DNA of 64,000 nucleotides. Origin: an actinobacterium acMicro-4. GTDB lineage: Bacteria > Actinomycetota > Actinomycetes > Actinomycetales > Microbacteriaceae. The DNA is taken from contig JNSD01000013.1 of assembly GCA_000754445.1 (NCBI GenBank), positions 62,001 through 126,000 of the forward strand. Direction: 5' to 3'. Below are positions 1-8,677 of this stretch, in pieces (position 1 is the first letter of the stretch; every line of letters begins with the position of its first letter). Below the pieces are notes generated by a model, which was not told where the DNA came from, searched no databases, and worked only from the letters and a program-made list of their open reading frames with translations. Position numbers and translations under genes: made by a program.

Positions 1-1
1 G

Positions 2-1348
2 CGCCCGGCCGCTAAGGAATTTGCTACGATCCTTGCTCGCTATTCAACAATTGCGCTCGTCAGCTTCATCGCTGTCGCCGCGTCTGGTGTCGCGAACGCG
101 GTTCTTCGGATCGGGTCATGTGAGGGCCTCCTCTCCGGTTACGGGGTCTTGGTTCTCGCCAAGGTGGTTGCTCTCACGGTTCTGGGGCTGTTTGGGGTGT
201 CTTACCGTCGCTCACTGCTGGGCAAGTTGAGTGCTTCCCGTGCAACAACAGCTGTGATGGCGAGGGTCATGGGCGCTGAACTTGCCGTGATGGGTGTTGC
301 CTCGGGATTAGCAGCTGCGCTGGCTCGGACTCAAACTCCGGTTCCCGAGATCACGACGGATCAGGTCACGCAGGCCACCCCTGCCGAAATTCTGACCGGG
401 GAGGCGCTTCCGCCGGAGTTTATGTGGGGGCACGTCGTTACCCAGTGGCGCGTTGAGCTTATATGGGCGCTGATTGTTGCTTTTGGCATCTTCTTCTACG
501 TTGCAGGCCACATCCGTTTGGCACGACGAGGAGACCACTGGCCGATTGCGAGGACTGTCTCGTGGGTTGCGGGGATGGTCCTATTGGCCATCGCGACGCA
601 GTCGGGACTGGCGTTCTATGGTGTCTATCTCTTCAGCGTTCACATGATGGGGCACATGATCCTGAGCATGGCGGTTCCACTGCTGCTGGTGCTCTCAGCC
701 CCGGTTACGCTGGCGTCGCGGGCGATTGTCGCCCGCAAAGACGGCTCACGCGGTGCCCGAGAGTGGATTCTTGGCCTGGTTCATTCCCGCTATCTCGCCG
801 TCCTCGGTCATCCTGTGGTTGCAGCATCGATTTTTGCCCTGTCACTGATTGTTTTCTATTACTCACCGCTCTTTGAGTGGGCGGTGGAAGAGCACGTGGG
901 ACACCAGTGGATGATTCTGCACTTCGTTTTTTCTGGCTATCTCTTCGCGCAAGCGCTTGTGGGAGTTGACCCTTCCCCTCACAACCCTCCCTACCCACTG
1001 CGGCTCATCATCGTCTTCGCCACTATGGCGTTCCACGCATTCTTTGGGCTGAGCCTCATCTATGGCACTGGACTACTTGCCCCCGAGTGGTATGGCGCGA
1101 TGGGTCGGGAATGGGGGTTGAGCCCACTGGCGGATCAGCAACGAGGGGGCGAGGTGGCATGGAGTCTCGGGGAGATTCCCACACTTGTTTTGGCCATCGT
1201 GGTGACGTATTCGTGGTCCAAGAGCGATGACCGTAAAAACAAGCGTCGGGATCGACAAGCCGATCGTGATGGCGACCAAGAGCTCCAGGCGTATAACGCG
1301 ATGTTGAGCGCCAGGCACGCTGCTGATGCGAGGGCTAATAGAGGTTGA
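2..1348 (+). CDS. CopD/CtaG-type copper and cytochrome oxidase assembly membrane protein (5' end cut)
   Basis: The reading frame is open to the left edge, so this is the C-terminal 448 residues of a larger polytopic membrane protein. The first part resembles the end of a CopD-like domain. The later part resembles the caa3-type CtaG family: several hydrophobic segments with clustered histidines (HMMGHM near nt 640, EEHVGHQW near nt 890), which fit copper handling for cytochrome c oxidase maturation. Actinobacterial proteins of this kind are often about 650-residue CopD-CtaG fusions, which agrees with the missing start. The tail is charged and probably cytoplasmic. Its last 14 bases overlap the convergent next gene. 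The family call rests on overall pattern, and the exact copper role is inferred. Confidence 0.75.
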   Translation, partial: RPAAKEFATILARYSTIALVSFIAVAASGVANAVLRIGSCEGLLSGYGVLVLAKVVALTVLGLFGVSYRRSLLGKLSASRATTAVMARVMGAELAVMGVASGLAAALARTQTPVPEITTDQVTQATPAEILTGEALPPEFMWGHVVTQWRVELIWALIVAFGIFFYVAGHIRLARRGDHWPIARTVSWVAGMVLLAIATQSGLAFYGVYLFSVHMMGHMILSMAVPLLLVLSAPVTLASRAIVARKDGSRGAREWILGLVHSRYLAVLGHPVVAASIFALSLIVFYYSPLFEWAVEEHVGHQWMILHFVFSGYLFAQALVGVDPSPHNPPYPLRLIIVFATMAFHAFFGLSLIYGTGLLAPEWYGAMGREWGLSPLADQQRGGEVAWSLGEIPTLVLAIVVTYSWSKSDDRKNKRRDRQADRDGDQELQAYNAMLSARHAADARANRG

Positions 1349-2279
1349 GCACCGGTTCGTCTAGAGCTGTCCCTCTGACCACACCGAGAACTGTGAAGGG
1401 AACAAGCTCGGTGACCTCTTCGAGGCTGCCATCGAACAGCGATTGCACTTGGATTGTTACCTCAGCAACGCCACTGTTGCCAACGAGCGACCAGGTGGCT
1501 CGGTCTACACCAAGCTCAAGAGACACGTCTGGGTAGTCGAGAACCGTCCACTGTGGTGCACCGACCACCCGGTCGGCGATGGTCACACCGAAGGGGCACC
1601 CAACGGGTTGGAGAACATCTTGAGCAACACAGCCGTTCAAGAAGTCTTCAACCGCTGCTGTAGTTCTCTCCACCAGCTGCGTTGTGGGCTCGAGGGGCAC
1701 CCGAAGTTGAACCCGCTCGCCCACCTCCCTCAGCGTGGCGAACGTTTCAGGGGCGGCGAGCCATTCGGTCTCCAGCGATGCCCCGTAAACACCGGGGACA
1801 AACACGGAGGTCTGGGCGGGAACGCCCAGGCGACTCACCAGTAGTTGGCGCCCGTTAACATCTACGCGGTCGTCGCCTGGCACGATTAGCTCCAATCGAC
1901 CGAGCGGTGGCCGGTCGAAAGCCCACGTTCTAAAGAACAAAAGCACGGGCTCTCTGGCCTGTACGACGAAGAAGGTGCTCTCGGGTTGACCGCCGAGAAG
2001 ATACTCCGTTTGGACCAGAATGTCGCCGCTTTGCAGAGTCGCCGAGCCGAGGATGCGCGCATCCTGGAGCTCACCCTCGAGGGGCACGATGGCGGGAACC
2101 TCTGGCATGCCGGCATGTCTGGCTGCGACCTCGTAGTCGCCGGACTCCAGCGCACGAAGGTAGCTGGCGACGTGTCCTGCTGGGGAATACACCGTCAGGT
2201 TAAGTGCCAGCACGCTTCCCAGCCAGAGTGCGACAATTGCTAGGGCAATAAGCCCGAATCTCCGCACAATCGGCCACAT
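1335..2279 (-). CDS. membrane-anchored protein of unknown function
   Basis: A 314-residue protein I do not recognise. It has one N-terminal hydrophobic segment (about residues 8-27) after a short basic stretch, so it is probably anchored in the membrane with a large extracytoplasmic part. That part is beta-rich in composition and has two cysteines twelve residues apart (GCVAQDVLQPVGC) that could form a disulfide. The frame extends upstream, but the ATG at 2279 is chosen because the hydrophobic anchor begins there and a TAGGAT hexamer ends 7 nt before it, as in a leaderless transcript. The 3' end overlaps the CtaG gene by 14 bases, tail to tail. Confidence 0.7.
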   Translation of the reverse strand: MWPIVRRFGLIALAIVALWLGSVLALNLTVYSPAGHVASYLRALESGDYEVAARHAGMPEVPAIVPLEGELQDARILGSATLQSGDILVQTEYLLGGQPESTFFVVQAREPVLLFFRTWAFDRPPLGRLELIVPGDDRVDVNGRQLLVSRLGVPAQTSVFVPGVYGASLETEWLAAPETFATLREVGERVQLRVPLEPTTQLVERTTAAVEDFLNGCVAQDVLQPVGCPFGVTIADRVVGAPQWTVLDYPDVSLELGVDRATWSLVGNSGVAEVTIQVQSLFDGSLEEVTELVPFTVLGVVRGTALDEPVLNLY

Positions 2280-2286
2280 AGATGCA

Positions 2287-2292
2287 ATCCTA
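2287..2292 (-). promoter_or_regulatory. putative leaderless -10 element (TAGGAT)
   Basis: On the minus strand, TAGGAT ends 7 nt before the ATG at 2279. This matches the actinobacterial TANNNT -10 motif at the spacing expected when the transcript begins at the start codon. No Shine-Dalgarno sequence is seen. Confidence 0.5.
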
Positions 2293-2336
2293 GGTGGGTT
2301 GCTTGGGCCAGAGCCTGAGTTGGCCACAGAGCAAGG

Positions 2337-3647
2337 ATGATAGTGAGCGACCTGGTTTCCCTGAATCCCCAGCAACGGGAGATTTTGCAGGGCATGGAAG
2401 ACACCCTGGATCATCTCTTCATCACGGGTCGTGCTGGGACAGGCAAAACAACGCTGCTCCACGAGTTTGTGGCGACCACGGCCAAGAGGGTGGCAGTGTG
2501 TGCTCCCACGGGTGTTGCCGCGTTGGCCATTGGTGGCCAAACCATTCACTCACTCCTGCGTTTGCCACTGGGAATCATTGGCGATAGAGAATTGGGTTTT
2601 ATTCCCAAGGAATCTCTGGCCGTTTTGGCCAACCTTGATGCCTTGGTGATCGATGAAGTATCCATGGTCTCTGCGGATGTCGTGGATGCCATCGATCGTC
2701 GCCTTCGCCAGGCGAAGCGACGGCGTAACAGCCCCTTTGGTGGAATCCAGATGATCATGTTTGGCGATCCGTATCAGCTCTCCCCAGTGGTCTCGGGGCA
2801 GGCTGAGAAGGCCTACTTTCTCGATCATTACCAATCCTCGTGGTTCTTTGACGCCAAGGTCTGGTTGAACACCGAGATGACTACGTTCGAGCTCGACACA
2901 ATCCATCGCCAGGCTGATGCGGAATTTCGCGCTGTGCTCAATGCGCTTCGCGAAGGTCGGATGGACCCAGAGATGGGCCGGATGCTCAACGAACGCGGAA
3001 TGCGTGAGCCAGATGACCCTGAATTGATTACGTTGACCACCACCAACGCCTCTGTTACCAGAATCAACAGCATTGCTCTGGAGCGCCTCGAGGGCAAGGC
3101 CAAAATCGCTCACGCAGACATCGAGGGTGACTTCGGTTCCACCTCTGCCTACCCGGCTGATGAGCAACTCGTCCTGAAACCGGGTGCGCGGGTGATGTTT
3201 CTTCGAAACGACACTGCTGGGCCCGATGAGCCCAGGTTTGTCAACGGCACCATCGGCACGGTCACAAAAATCACCGACACCGTGGGCGTTGATATTGACG
3301 GCGAGGGCGTGTTGGTCGAGCCGGTGACGTGGGAAAAGATTCGTTACGAGTATTCGCCGGCAACGAAGACCATCAGCCACGACGTGGTCGCCGAGTTCAC
3401 TCAGTTTCCGCTGCGACTGGCATGGGCGGTCACCATTCACAAGGCTCAAGGCAAAACCCTTGACGCTGCGGTTATCGACCTGGGCCAGCGGGCCTTTGCT
3501 CCCGGCCAGACATATGTGGCCTTTAGCCGATTGACGAGCCTCGATGGTCTGTATTTGAAGAGGCCCTTGAGCCCTTCGGACATCATTGTTGACCAGGATG
3601 TGTTGCGGTTTATGTCTAATCCCCGTGGCACGAATCGGCTGATTTAG
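2337..3647 (+). CDS. Pif1/RecD-like superfamily 1 DNA helicase
   Basis: A 436-residue SF1 helicase. The Walker A GRAGTGKT is at residues 31-38, the Walker B region VIDEVSM at about 104-110 and the GDPYQLSPV motif near 143-151. C-terminal motifs TIHKAQGKT (about 365) and YVAFSRLT (about 392) are typical of Pif1 and RecD2 helicases. It probably unwinds duplexes or resolves structured DNA during repair or replication using ATP. It is a compact form with no fused nuclease or HRDC domain. AAGGA lies just upstream of the ATG. The 5' region abuts the divergent unknown gene, with only 57 bases between the two starts. The family is certain; the specific biological role is not. Confidence 0.88.
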   Translation: MIVSDLVSLNPQQREILQGMEDTLDHLFITGRAGTGKTTLLHEFVATTAKRVAVCAPTGVAALAIGGQTIHSLLRLPLGIIGDRELGFIPKESLAVLANLDALVIDEVSMVSADVVDAIDRRLRQAKRRRNSPFGGIQMIMFGDPYQLSPVVSGQAEKAYFLDHYQSSWFFDAKVWLNTEMTTFELDTIHRQADAEFRAVLNALREGRMDPEMGRMLNERGMREPDDPELITLTTTNASVTRINSIALERLEGKAKIAHADIEGDFGSTSAYPADEQLVLKPGARVMFLRNDTAGPDEPRFVNGTIGTVTKITDTVGVDIDGEGVLVEPVTWEKIRYEYSPATKTISHDVVAEFTQFPLRLAWAVTIHKAQGKTLDAAVIDLGQRAFAPGQTYVAFSRLTSLDGLYLKRPLSPSDIIVDQDVLRFMSNPRGTNRLI

Positions 3648-3694
3648 CCCTCACCAGCAGACGCCAGGGGTGCTTGGCTGATATAACTCTAGGC

Positions 3695-4195
3695 ATGCGC
3701 AAATTCGTGGGTCTCACCAGGTATTCGGTTTTTGTCCCTGCCCTTGCAGCAATGCTCGGTGCCATCCTGCTCCTTGCTCAGGGTTCGATCGAGGTGGTGG
3801 TGGCGGTCTTTGATGCCATCGTCAAGCAGACGCCCCTCAAGGACACCATCGTCCAGGTGTTGACCGCCGTTGACGCAATCCTGCTGGGAACAGTCCTCCT
3901 GGTCATTGGCTATGGCCTCTATGAACTTTTCGTGGACAGCGATATTGAATTGCCCAAGTGGCTCCAGGTTCGGGATTTGGACGATCTGAAGTCCAAACTC
4001 ATCGGTGTCGTCGTTGCGATTATTGCGGTGATTTTTGTTGGTGTCTTGGTGGATGTAAACCGAGCCACCGATGTGTTTTCCTATGGCGTGGGCTCGGGCG
4101 CGCTGGTGGTGGGTCTCGCCTTCTTTGCCTACGCCACCAAGAAAGACTCAGCGGCAAAGCCCACTCTTACCAGGCGTTCAGTGCCGAAGGCATAG
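3695..4195 (+). CDS. YqhA-like (UPF0114 family) membrane protein
   Basis: A 166-residue protein with about four hydrophobic segments. It resembles the UPF0114/YqhA family, including a conserved-looking GYGLYELF segment after the third helix and an ELPKWLQV stretch. The molecular function of the family is not established. ATG 3695 is preferred over an upstream in-frame TTG at 3674. An AT-rich ATAACT hexamer ends 6 nt before it, close to the leaderless pattern seen elsewhere but with A in place of the first T, and no Shine-Dalgarno is visible. The tail is basic and serine/threonine rich. The gene runs towards tRNA-Gly on the opposite strand. Confidence 0.75.
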   Translation: MRKFVGLTRYSVFVPALAAMLGAILLLAQGSIEVVVAVFDAIVKQTPLKDTIVQVLTAVDAILLGTVLLVIGYGLYELFVDSDIELPKWLQVRDLDDLKSKLIGVVVAIIAVIFVGVLVDVNRATDVFSYGVGSGALVVGLAFFAYATKKDSAAKPTLTRRSVPKA

Positions 4196-4205
4196 AACGT
4201 CGGTG

Positions 4206-4279
4206 TGGAGCGAGTGACGGGAATCGAACCCGCGCTATCAGCTTGGGAAGCTGAAGTTCTGCCATTGAACTACACTCGC
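4206..4279 (-). tRNA. tRNA-Gly (anticodon CCC)
   Basis: On the minus strand a full cloverleaf can be drawn. The acceptor stem GCGAGTG pairs with CACTCGC, and the anticodon stem TCAGC/GCTGA encloses the loop TTCCCAA, so the anticodon is CCC. The T-loop contains GGTTCGATTCC. The discriminator base is T and CCA is encoded (4206-4208). Just upstream in the transcript a perfect 7-bp hairpin (4291-4309) precedes the tRNA, and a TAGAAT -10-like hexamer (4317-4322) lies beyond it. Confidence 0.95.
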
Positions 4280-4290
4280 GAGGCCAGTCT

Positions 4291-4309
4291 CTGGACCGAC
4301 CGGGTCCAG
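4291..4309. repeat. 7-bp inverted repeat between tRNA-Gly and dcd
   Basis: CTGGACC, a 5-base loop and GGTCCAG form a perfect hairpin. On the minus strand it would sit in the short leader before tRNA-Gly. There is no T-run after it on either strand, so it is not a convincing intrinsic terminator; a processing or leader hairpin is more likely. Confidence 0.45.
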
Positions 4310-4316
4310 CGACCTA

Positions 4317-4329
4317 ATTCTACTAGTCT
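4317..4329. promoter_or_regulatory. back-to-back -10 elements for tRNA-Gly (-) and dcd (+)
   Basis: TAGAAT on the minus strand (4317-4322) is placed to drive tRNA-Gly. TAGTCT on the plus strand (4324-4329) ends 6 nt before the dcd GTG. The two hexamers are separated by one base, so their upstream contacts must overlap. Confidence 0.45.
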
Positions 4330-4335
4330 GGTTGG

Positions 4336-4920
4336 GTGTTGCTCTCAGATCGCGATATTCGCTCCGAGTTGAGTTCCGGACGAGTGGGATTAGACCCGCT
4401 CGATCTGGGAATGGTCCAACCCTCCAGCGTCGATGTCAGGCTGGATCGTTTCTTCCGGCTCTTCGACAACCACAAGTATCAGCACATCGATCCCGCTGTG
4501 GATCAGCCAGATTTGACTCGGCTGGTCGAGGTGGATGCGATGGAGTCTTTTGTTTTGCACCCGGGTGAGTTTGTCTTGGGCGCGACCTATGAAGCGGTCA
4601 CGCTTCCCGACGATATTGCCGCTCGTCTCGAGGGAAAGAGTTCGTTGGGTCGCCTGGGTTTACTCACCCACTCCACGGCAGGATTCATCGACCCCGGGTT
4701 TTCAGGTCACGTCACCCTAGAGCTCAGCAACGTTGCGACCCTTCCGATCACGTTGTGGCCGGGGATGAAAATTGGTCAGTTGTGTTTCTTTAGGCTGAGC
4801 TCACCAGCCGAGCACCCCTACGGGTCAGATAAATACGGCAGTCGCTATCAGGGCCAAAGGGGTCCTACGGCATCCCGGTCGTTCCAGAATTTTCACCGCA
4901 CCGACGTATCAAAGCCATAG
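4336..4920 (+). CDS. dcd: dCTP deaminase, probably bifunctional (dUMP-forming)
   Basis: A 194-residue protein of normal length for Dcd. It deaminates dCTP on the way to dUMP and dTTP. Conserved blocks are [13 protein letters not shown] (about residue 97) and [14 protein letters not shown] (about 112-125), with the C-terminal lid [19 protein letters not shown]. The close match, from memory, to the mycobacterial bifunctional DCD-DUT suggests it also removes pyrophosphate and forms dUMP directly; that is inference. The start is GTG 4336, with TAGTCT ending 6 nt upstream and no Shine-Dalgarno, which fits a leaderless mRNA. The 3' end overlaps idi by 28 bases, tail to tail. Confidence 0.95.
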   Translation: MLLSDRDIRSELSSGRVGLDPLDLGMVQPSSVDVRLDRFFRLFDNHKYQHIDPAVDQPDLTRLVEVDAMESFVLHPGEFVLGATYEAVTLPDDIAARLEGKSSLGRLGLLTHSTAGFIDPGFSGHVTLELSNVATLPITLWPGMKIGQLCFFRLSSPAEHPYGSDKYGSRYQGQRGPTASRSFQNFHRTDVSKP

Positions 4921-5438
4921 TTCGGGCCCCACTGCTCTATTTGGTCCACAAGCCAGGGACTAAAGACAAAGGGTGTCTGGGTCACAGCGCTGACTAGGGA
5001 GTCCGGTTTCACCCACTGCCACTCGCAGACTTCGGCTGCTTCGGGGCGCGGTTCACTGCGAGCCTCGGCTACAAAGACCGGGCATATCTCGTTCTCCACG
5101 ATGCCAGAAGCATCCACTGCCCGGTATCGGAAATCAGGGAGGACCTCGGTGATGGAGCCAAGTTCCATCCCCAACTCATCCTTGGCTCGGCGCCGGATGG
5201 TGTCCTCCATGGATTCGCCGGGGCCGGGGTGCCCGCAGACAGAGTTTGTCCAGACCCCAGGCCAGGTTTTCTTCTCGAGGGCTCGCCGAGTGATAAGAAC
5301 ATCCCCGGTCGCACTAAAAATGTGACACGAGAAAGCGAGATGAAGGGGGGTGTCGGTGGTGTGAACCTCGGATTTTTCCGCCGTCCCCACAGGGGAGCCC
5401 TTCTCGTCGAGAAGGATGACAAGTTCGGAGGTTTTCAT
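4893..5438 (-). CDS. idi: isopentenyl-diphosphate delta-isomerase, type 1
   Basis: A 181-residue Nudix-fold enzyme that interconverts IPP and DMAPP. The residues expected from the E. coli enzyme are all present: metal ligands H26, H33, H70, E115 and E117, and the catalytic cysteine C68 in NSVCGHP. Length is normal from ATG 5438; the frame extends upstream to another ATG at 5498, but that extra segment is not Idi-like. A TAGGCT hexamer at 5503-5508 (minus) suggests transcription starting about 60 nt upstream of ATG 5438. It is divergent from crtB, which places isoprenoid supply next to the carotenoid operon. It overlaps dcd by 28 bases. Confidence 0.93.
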   Translation of the reverse strand: MKTSELVILLDEKGSPVGTAEKSEVHTTDTPLHLAFSCHIFSATGDVLITRRALEKKTWPGVWTNSVCGHPGPGESMEDTIRRRAKDELGMELGSITEVLPDFRYRAVDASGIVENEICPVFVAEARSEPRPEAAEVCEWQWVKPDSLVSAVTQTPFVFSPWLVDQIEQWGPNYGFDTSVR

Positions 5439-5539
5439 AGTGTTATCGCGATACTCTGCAGTGGTGAAGGTCGTGGGTGGCGGGGCGTTTGCCCGCATAA
5501 TCAGCCTAGCCACATACCGGAGGGGGAGGGGGACCAACC

Positions 5540-6451
5540 ATGGCGGTTGAGCTTGATACCCGCATCGATTTATATACCCGGGTTGCGCAAGAAACCTCCG
5601 CGGGAGTCATTCGTCGCTACTCGACGTCCTTTGGTTTAGCGTCGCGACTTCTTGACCTGGCTGCTCGAGTACACATCGGTAATCTCTATGCGCTGGTTCG
5701 GCTCGCCGATGAAATTGTGGACGGAGTTGCCGACGAGGCTGGCCTGTCGAAAAAGACCGCGGGGACCATGCTCGATGCCCTCGAAGCAGACACTGAACAG
5801 GCCCTCACGACCGGCTACAGCACGAACCTCATCGTCCACGCCTTTGCTCACTCTGCGAGGCAGGTGGGCGTGGGCACAGACCTCACCAGGCCTTTCTTTC
5901 ATTCGATGCGCATGGACTTGACCGAAACCACTCACACGCCAGAGAGCTTTGCTGACTACGTCTATGGCTCAGCCGAAGTTGTCGGATTGATGTGTTTGCA
6001 GGCGTTCTTAGAGGGCAGGTCCGTCTCCGCCGGGGACAAGAAGACCATGGTCACTGGAGCACGCGCCCTCGGTGCCGCGTTCCAGAAGGTCAACTTTCTG
6101 CGGGATTTGGGAGCTGATGTTCAAGCGCTCGGGCGCACCTACTTTCCAGGCGTTGACGCGCAGGCCCTCACGGAGCAGACCAAGCACGCTCTTCTCGATG
6201 ACATAGATCGTGACCTTGCGCAGTCTGCTCGGGCATTACCGCTGCTGCCGGCAAACGCTCGTCGTGCGGTGGCACTAGCCCATGCTCTTTTTCAGGCACT
6301 ATCCGAGAAGATTAGAACAACGCCCGCGACGACACTGCAAACAACGCGCATCAGTGTCTCTGGCGGCCATAAAGCTGTGCTTGCCACCCGAGTTCTTCTT
6401 GGCTGGGTGCCAGGAGTCCCCAAGTCTGTGCGAAAGGAAATGAATGTCTAA
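5540..6451 (+). CDS. crtB: phytoene synthase
   Basis: A 303-residue squalene/phytoene synthase that joins two GGPP molecules to form phytoene, the first committed C40 carotenoid step. The first Asp-rich motif DEIVD is at residues 57-61 in YALVRLADEIVDG, and the second is in NFLRDLGAD at about 185-193. GGAGGGGGAGGGGG just before the ATG is an unusually purine-rich ribosome binding region. It is the first gene of an operon of five genes with overlapping ends; its last 8 bases overlap crtI. No GGPP synthase gene (crtE) is found in this cluster, so GGPP must come from a gene elsewhere. Confidence 0.95.
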   Translation: MAVELDTRIDLYTRVAQETSAGVIRRYSTSFGLASRLLDLAARVHIGNLYALVRLADEIVDGVADEAGLSKKTAGTMLDALEADTEQALTTGYSTNLIVHAFAHSARQVGVGTDLTRPFFHSMRMDLTETTHTPESFADYVYGSAEVVGLMCLQAFLEGRSVSAGDKKTMVTGARALGAAFQKVNFLRDLGADVQALGRTYFPGVDAQALTEQTKHALLDDIDRDLAQSARALPLLPANARRAVALAHALFQALSEKIRTTPATTLQTTRISVSGGHKAVLATRVLLGWVPGVPKSVRKEMNV

Positions 6452-8033
6452 GTCTGTGGTCGTTGTTGGAGGCGGCATTGGTGGCATGGCTACCGCTGGC
6501 CTCTTGGCTAAGGACGGCTACTCGGTCACCCTGGTTGAGGCGATGCCACGATTGGGCGGGCGTGCTGGGCTGTGGGAGAAGGATGGGTTCCGCTTCGACA
6601 CGGGACCCTCCTGGTATTTGATGCCCGAAGTTTTTGACCACTGGTATCGCTTGATGGGGACCACGGCGGATGCCCACCTGAAGCTCACCAAATTAGATCC
6701 CGGTTACCGGGTGTATTTCGAGCCCGAGGGCGCAGCCTCGGCTGAGTACGTCGATGTGCGGGCAACGCGCGAGGACAACCTCGCTCTACTCGAGTCGATG
6801 GAGCCAGGATCCAAGAAGGCGATGGAGAAGTATCTGGACTCCGCGAAGGACACCTATCGAATCGCCAAGGAGTACTTCCTTTACACGTCGTTCCAGGATT
6901 TGAGGCCACTCTTCGTCCCCGAGGTGCTCAAGCGCATGGGGACCCTGGTGCGCCTGCTCACTACGCCGATTATGACCTTCGCCAAGAAGTTCACGAAGAG
7001 CCCGCGCATTCAGCAATTACTCGGCTATCCAGCCGTATTCCTTGGCTCAAGCCCCTTTATCGCACCGAGCATGTTCCACCTGATGAGCCATCTGGACATG
7101 GAAGATGGCGTTTTGTATGCCGAGGGCGGGTTTGTTCGGGTTATGGACTCCATGCGCGAGGTCATTGAGGACGCCGGAGTCACCGTGTTGACTAACGCGC
7201 CCGTGCGCAGAATTTGCACCAAGCGAGGTGGAGGACAGAAGGCTCGGGCAACCGGGGTCGAATACGTCGACCAGGCCGGGACTACCCACTTCGTGGGTGC
7301 CGACTTGGTGGTCTCCACCACGGATCTCCACCACAGCGAAACCAAGCTTCTGCCTGCAGAGCTCCAGACCTACCCGCAAGCCTGGTGGGACAAGAAGCTC
7401 GCTGGACCGAGTGCCGTTTTGCTCTACTTGGGCGTCAAAGGTGAAGTCCCGGAGCTTCTCCACCACAGCCTGTTCTTTACCAGGGACTGGGATGACAACT
7501 TCTCGAGGATCTTCTCAATCCCCCCAACGATTCCAGACCCCGCATCGCTCTATGTCTGCAAGCCAAGCGCCACCGACTCCTCGGTCGCGCCGAAGGGCCA
7601 CACCAATCTCTTCGTGTTGGTCCCGATGCCGGCCGATATCTCGATGGGACGAGGCGGAATCAACCGTTCGGGCGATGCGTTGATTGAGGAGATTGCAGAT
7701 CGCGCCATTGCTCAGATTTCCCGCTGGAGTGGAGCCCACGATCTTGCTGATCGCATCGTGTTGCGCCGCAGTGTCGGTCCGGCAGACTTTGCCGGTGATC
7801 TGAACGCGTGGAAGGGCACGGCGCTCGGACCAGCACACACGCTCATGCAGAGCGCTCTGTTTAGAGCAGGAAACGTCAGCAAGAAAGTCGATGGCCTCTA
7901 CTACGCGGGCAGCTCGACCATTCCAGGGATTGGTCTGCCAATGTGTCTCATTAGCGCCGAAGTACTGCTCAAGCGGGTGCGAGGAGATGTCTCCACCACT
8001 CCCCTGCCCGAGCCTTTGGTGCCCATCGGCTAA
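6444..8033 (+). CDS. crtI: phytoene desaturase (lycopene-forming type)
   Basis: A 529-residue FAD-dependent carotenoid desaturase that converts phytoene to lycopene through successive desaturations. The N-terminal dinucleotide-binding motif GGGIGG is at residues 9-14, followed by the RLGGRAG segment. The C-terminal signature GLYYAGSSTIPGIGLPMC is typical of CrtI. Length is normal. It overlaps crtB by 8 bases and precedes the first cyclase subunit by 9 bases. Lycopene from this enzyme would feed the elongase and the cyclase pair downstream. A second CrtI-family gene lies at 52152-53573. Confidence 0.95.
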   Translation: MSKSVVVVGGGIGGMATAGLLAKDGYSVTLVEAMPRLGGRAGLWEKDGFRFDTGPSWYLMPEVFDHWYRLMGTTADAHLKLTKLDPGYRVYFEPEGAASAEYVDVRATREDNLALLESMEPGSKKAMEKYLDSAKDTYRIAKEYFLYTSFQDLRPLFVPEVLKRMGTLVRLLTTPIMTFAKKFTKSPRIQQLLGYPAVFLGSSPFIAPSMFHLMSHLDMEDGVLYAEGGFVRVMDSMREVIEDAGVTVLTNAPVRRICTKRGGGQKARATGVEYVDQAGTTHFVGADLVVSTTDLHHSETKLLPAELQTYPQAWWDKKLAGPSAVLLYLGVKGEVPELLHHSLFFTRDWDDNFSRIFSIPPTIPDPASLYVCKPSATDSSVAPKGHTNLFVLVPMPADISMGRGGINRSGDALIEEIADRAIAQISRWSGAHDLADRIVLRRSVGPADFAGDLNAWKGTALGPAHTLMQSALFRAGNVSKKVDGLYYAGSSTIPGIGLPMCLISAEVLLKRVRGDVSTTPLPEPLVPIG

Positions 8034-8042
8034 GGGAATGTA

Positions 8043-8369
8043 ATGTCCCTGGTGTATCTCCTCGCCCTGCTGGGTGCGATTCTCGGGACAGCACTGCTGG
8101 ATTGGCGACACAAGCTGGCACTCTGCGGTGGCGCGCCCGGCAGGACGCTCATCATCATTGGCGTGGGCGTGGGATTCTTCCTCCTCTGGGATGTGGTCGG
8201 CATCGCCGAGGGTGTTTTTTTTAGGGGCTCGGGGCCCTGGATGACGGGTCTCCTGCTGGGACCGGAACTTCCTCTCGAGGAGCTCTTCTTTCTGATTCTG
8301 CTGTGTTACGCCACGCTGATTGCCTATCTGCTCGCGGCAGCGGCGCTGGGTCGGAGGAACCAGAGATGA
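8043..8369 (+). CDS. crtYe: C50 carotenoid cyclase subunit (CrtYe/CrtYc type)
   Basis: A 108-residue integral membrane protein with three hydrophobic segments and the conserved PELPLEE motif (about residues 77-83). It is one half of the heterodimeric lycopene/C50 carotenoid cyclases known from Corynebacterium and other actinobacteria, in which two small subunits act together. The stop overlaps the start of the next subunit by four bases (ATGA), which implies translational coupling and a fixed ratio. The choice among epsilon-, beta- and gamma-ring formation cannot be read from the sequence, so the exact symbol (crtYe, crtYc or crtYg) is uncertain. Confidence 0.85.
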   Translation: MSLVYLLALLGAILGTALLDWRHKLALCGGAPGRTLIIIGVGVGFFLLWDVVGIAEGVFFRGSGPWMTGLLLGPELPLEELFFLILLCYATLIAYLLAAAALGRRNQR

Positions 8370-8677
8370 CCTACTGGTTGATCAACGTTCCTTTCCTGGC
8401 CGCGGCAGGCGTGGTCCTTGCTGCCGCGATTGCCACGCGCAGAGCACCAGGTGCGCCAGCGCTCCTGATCGCGGCTGGCGTCATGGTGCTGATGACGGCG
8501 ATTTTTGACAACGCGATTATTGGATTTGGCCTCGTCGATTACGACGAGGCGCTGATTAGTGGGGTGCGGATTGGCTTTGCACCGGTAGAAGATTTTGCCT
8601 ATACCGTGGCGGCACTGCTGATAATCCCGGCGCTGTGGCACCTCATGGCGGCTCCAGCCAGAAAAACCGGCCCATGA
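8366..8677 (+). CDS. crtYf: C50 carotenoid cyclase subunit (CrtYf/CrtYd type)
   Basis: A 103-residue membrane protein, partner of the preceding subunit. It carries the paired acidic motif APVEDFAY (about residues 72-79), matching PELPLEE of the partner. ATG 8366 is chosen because it forms the ATGA overlap with the upstream stop and gives the usual subunit length; the frame runs further upstream but only through crtYe in another frame. Its stop overlaps the elongase start by another ATGA. Together the two subunits should form the rings of a C50 (or C40) carotenoid. Confidence 0.83.
   Translation: MTYWLINVPFLAAAGVVLAAAIATRRAPGAPALLIAAGVMVLMTAIFDNAIIGFGLVDYDEALISGVRIGFAPVEDFAYTVAALLIIPALWHLMAAPARKTGP

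Noticed and set aside
1335-2549. Long start of the minus-strand gene at 2549 (404 residues)
   Set aside because: The extra 90 residues overlap the helicase gene and lack normal composition; the membrane anchor and -10 element point to ATG 2279.
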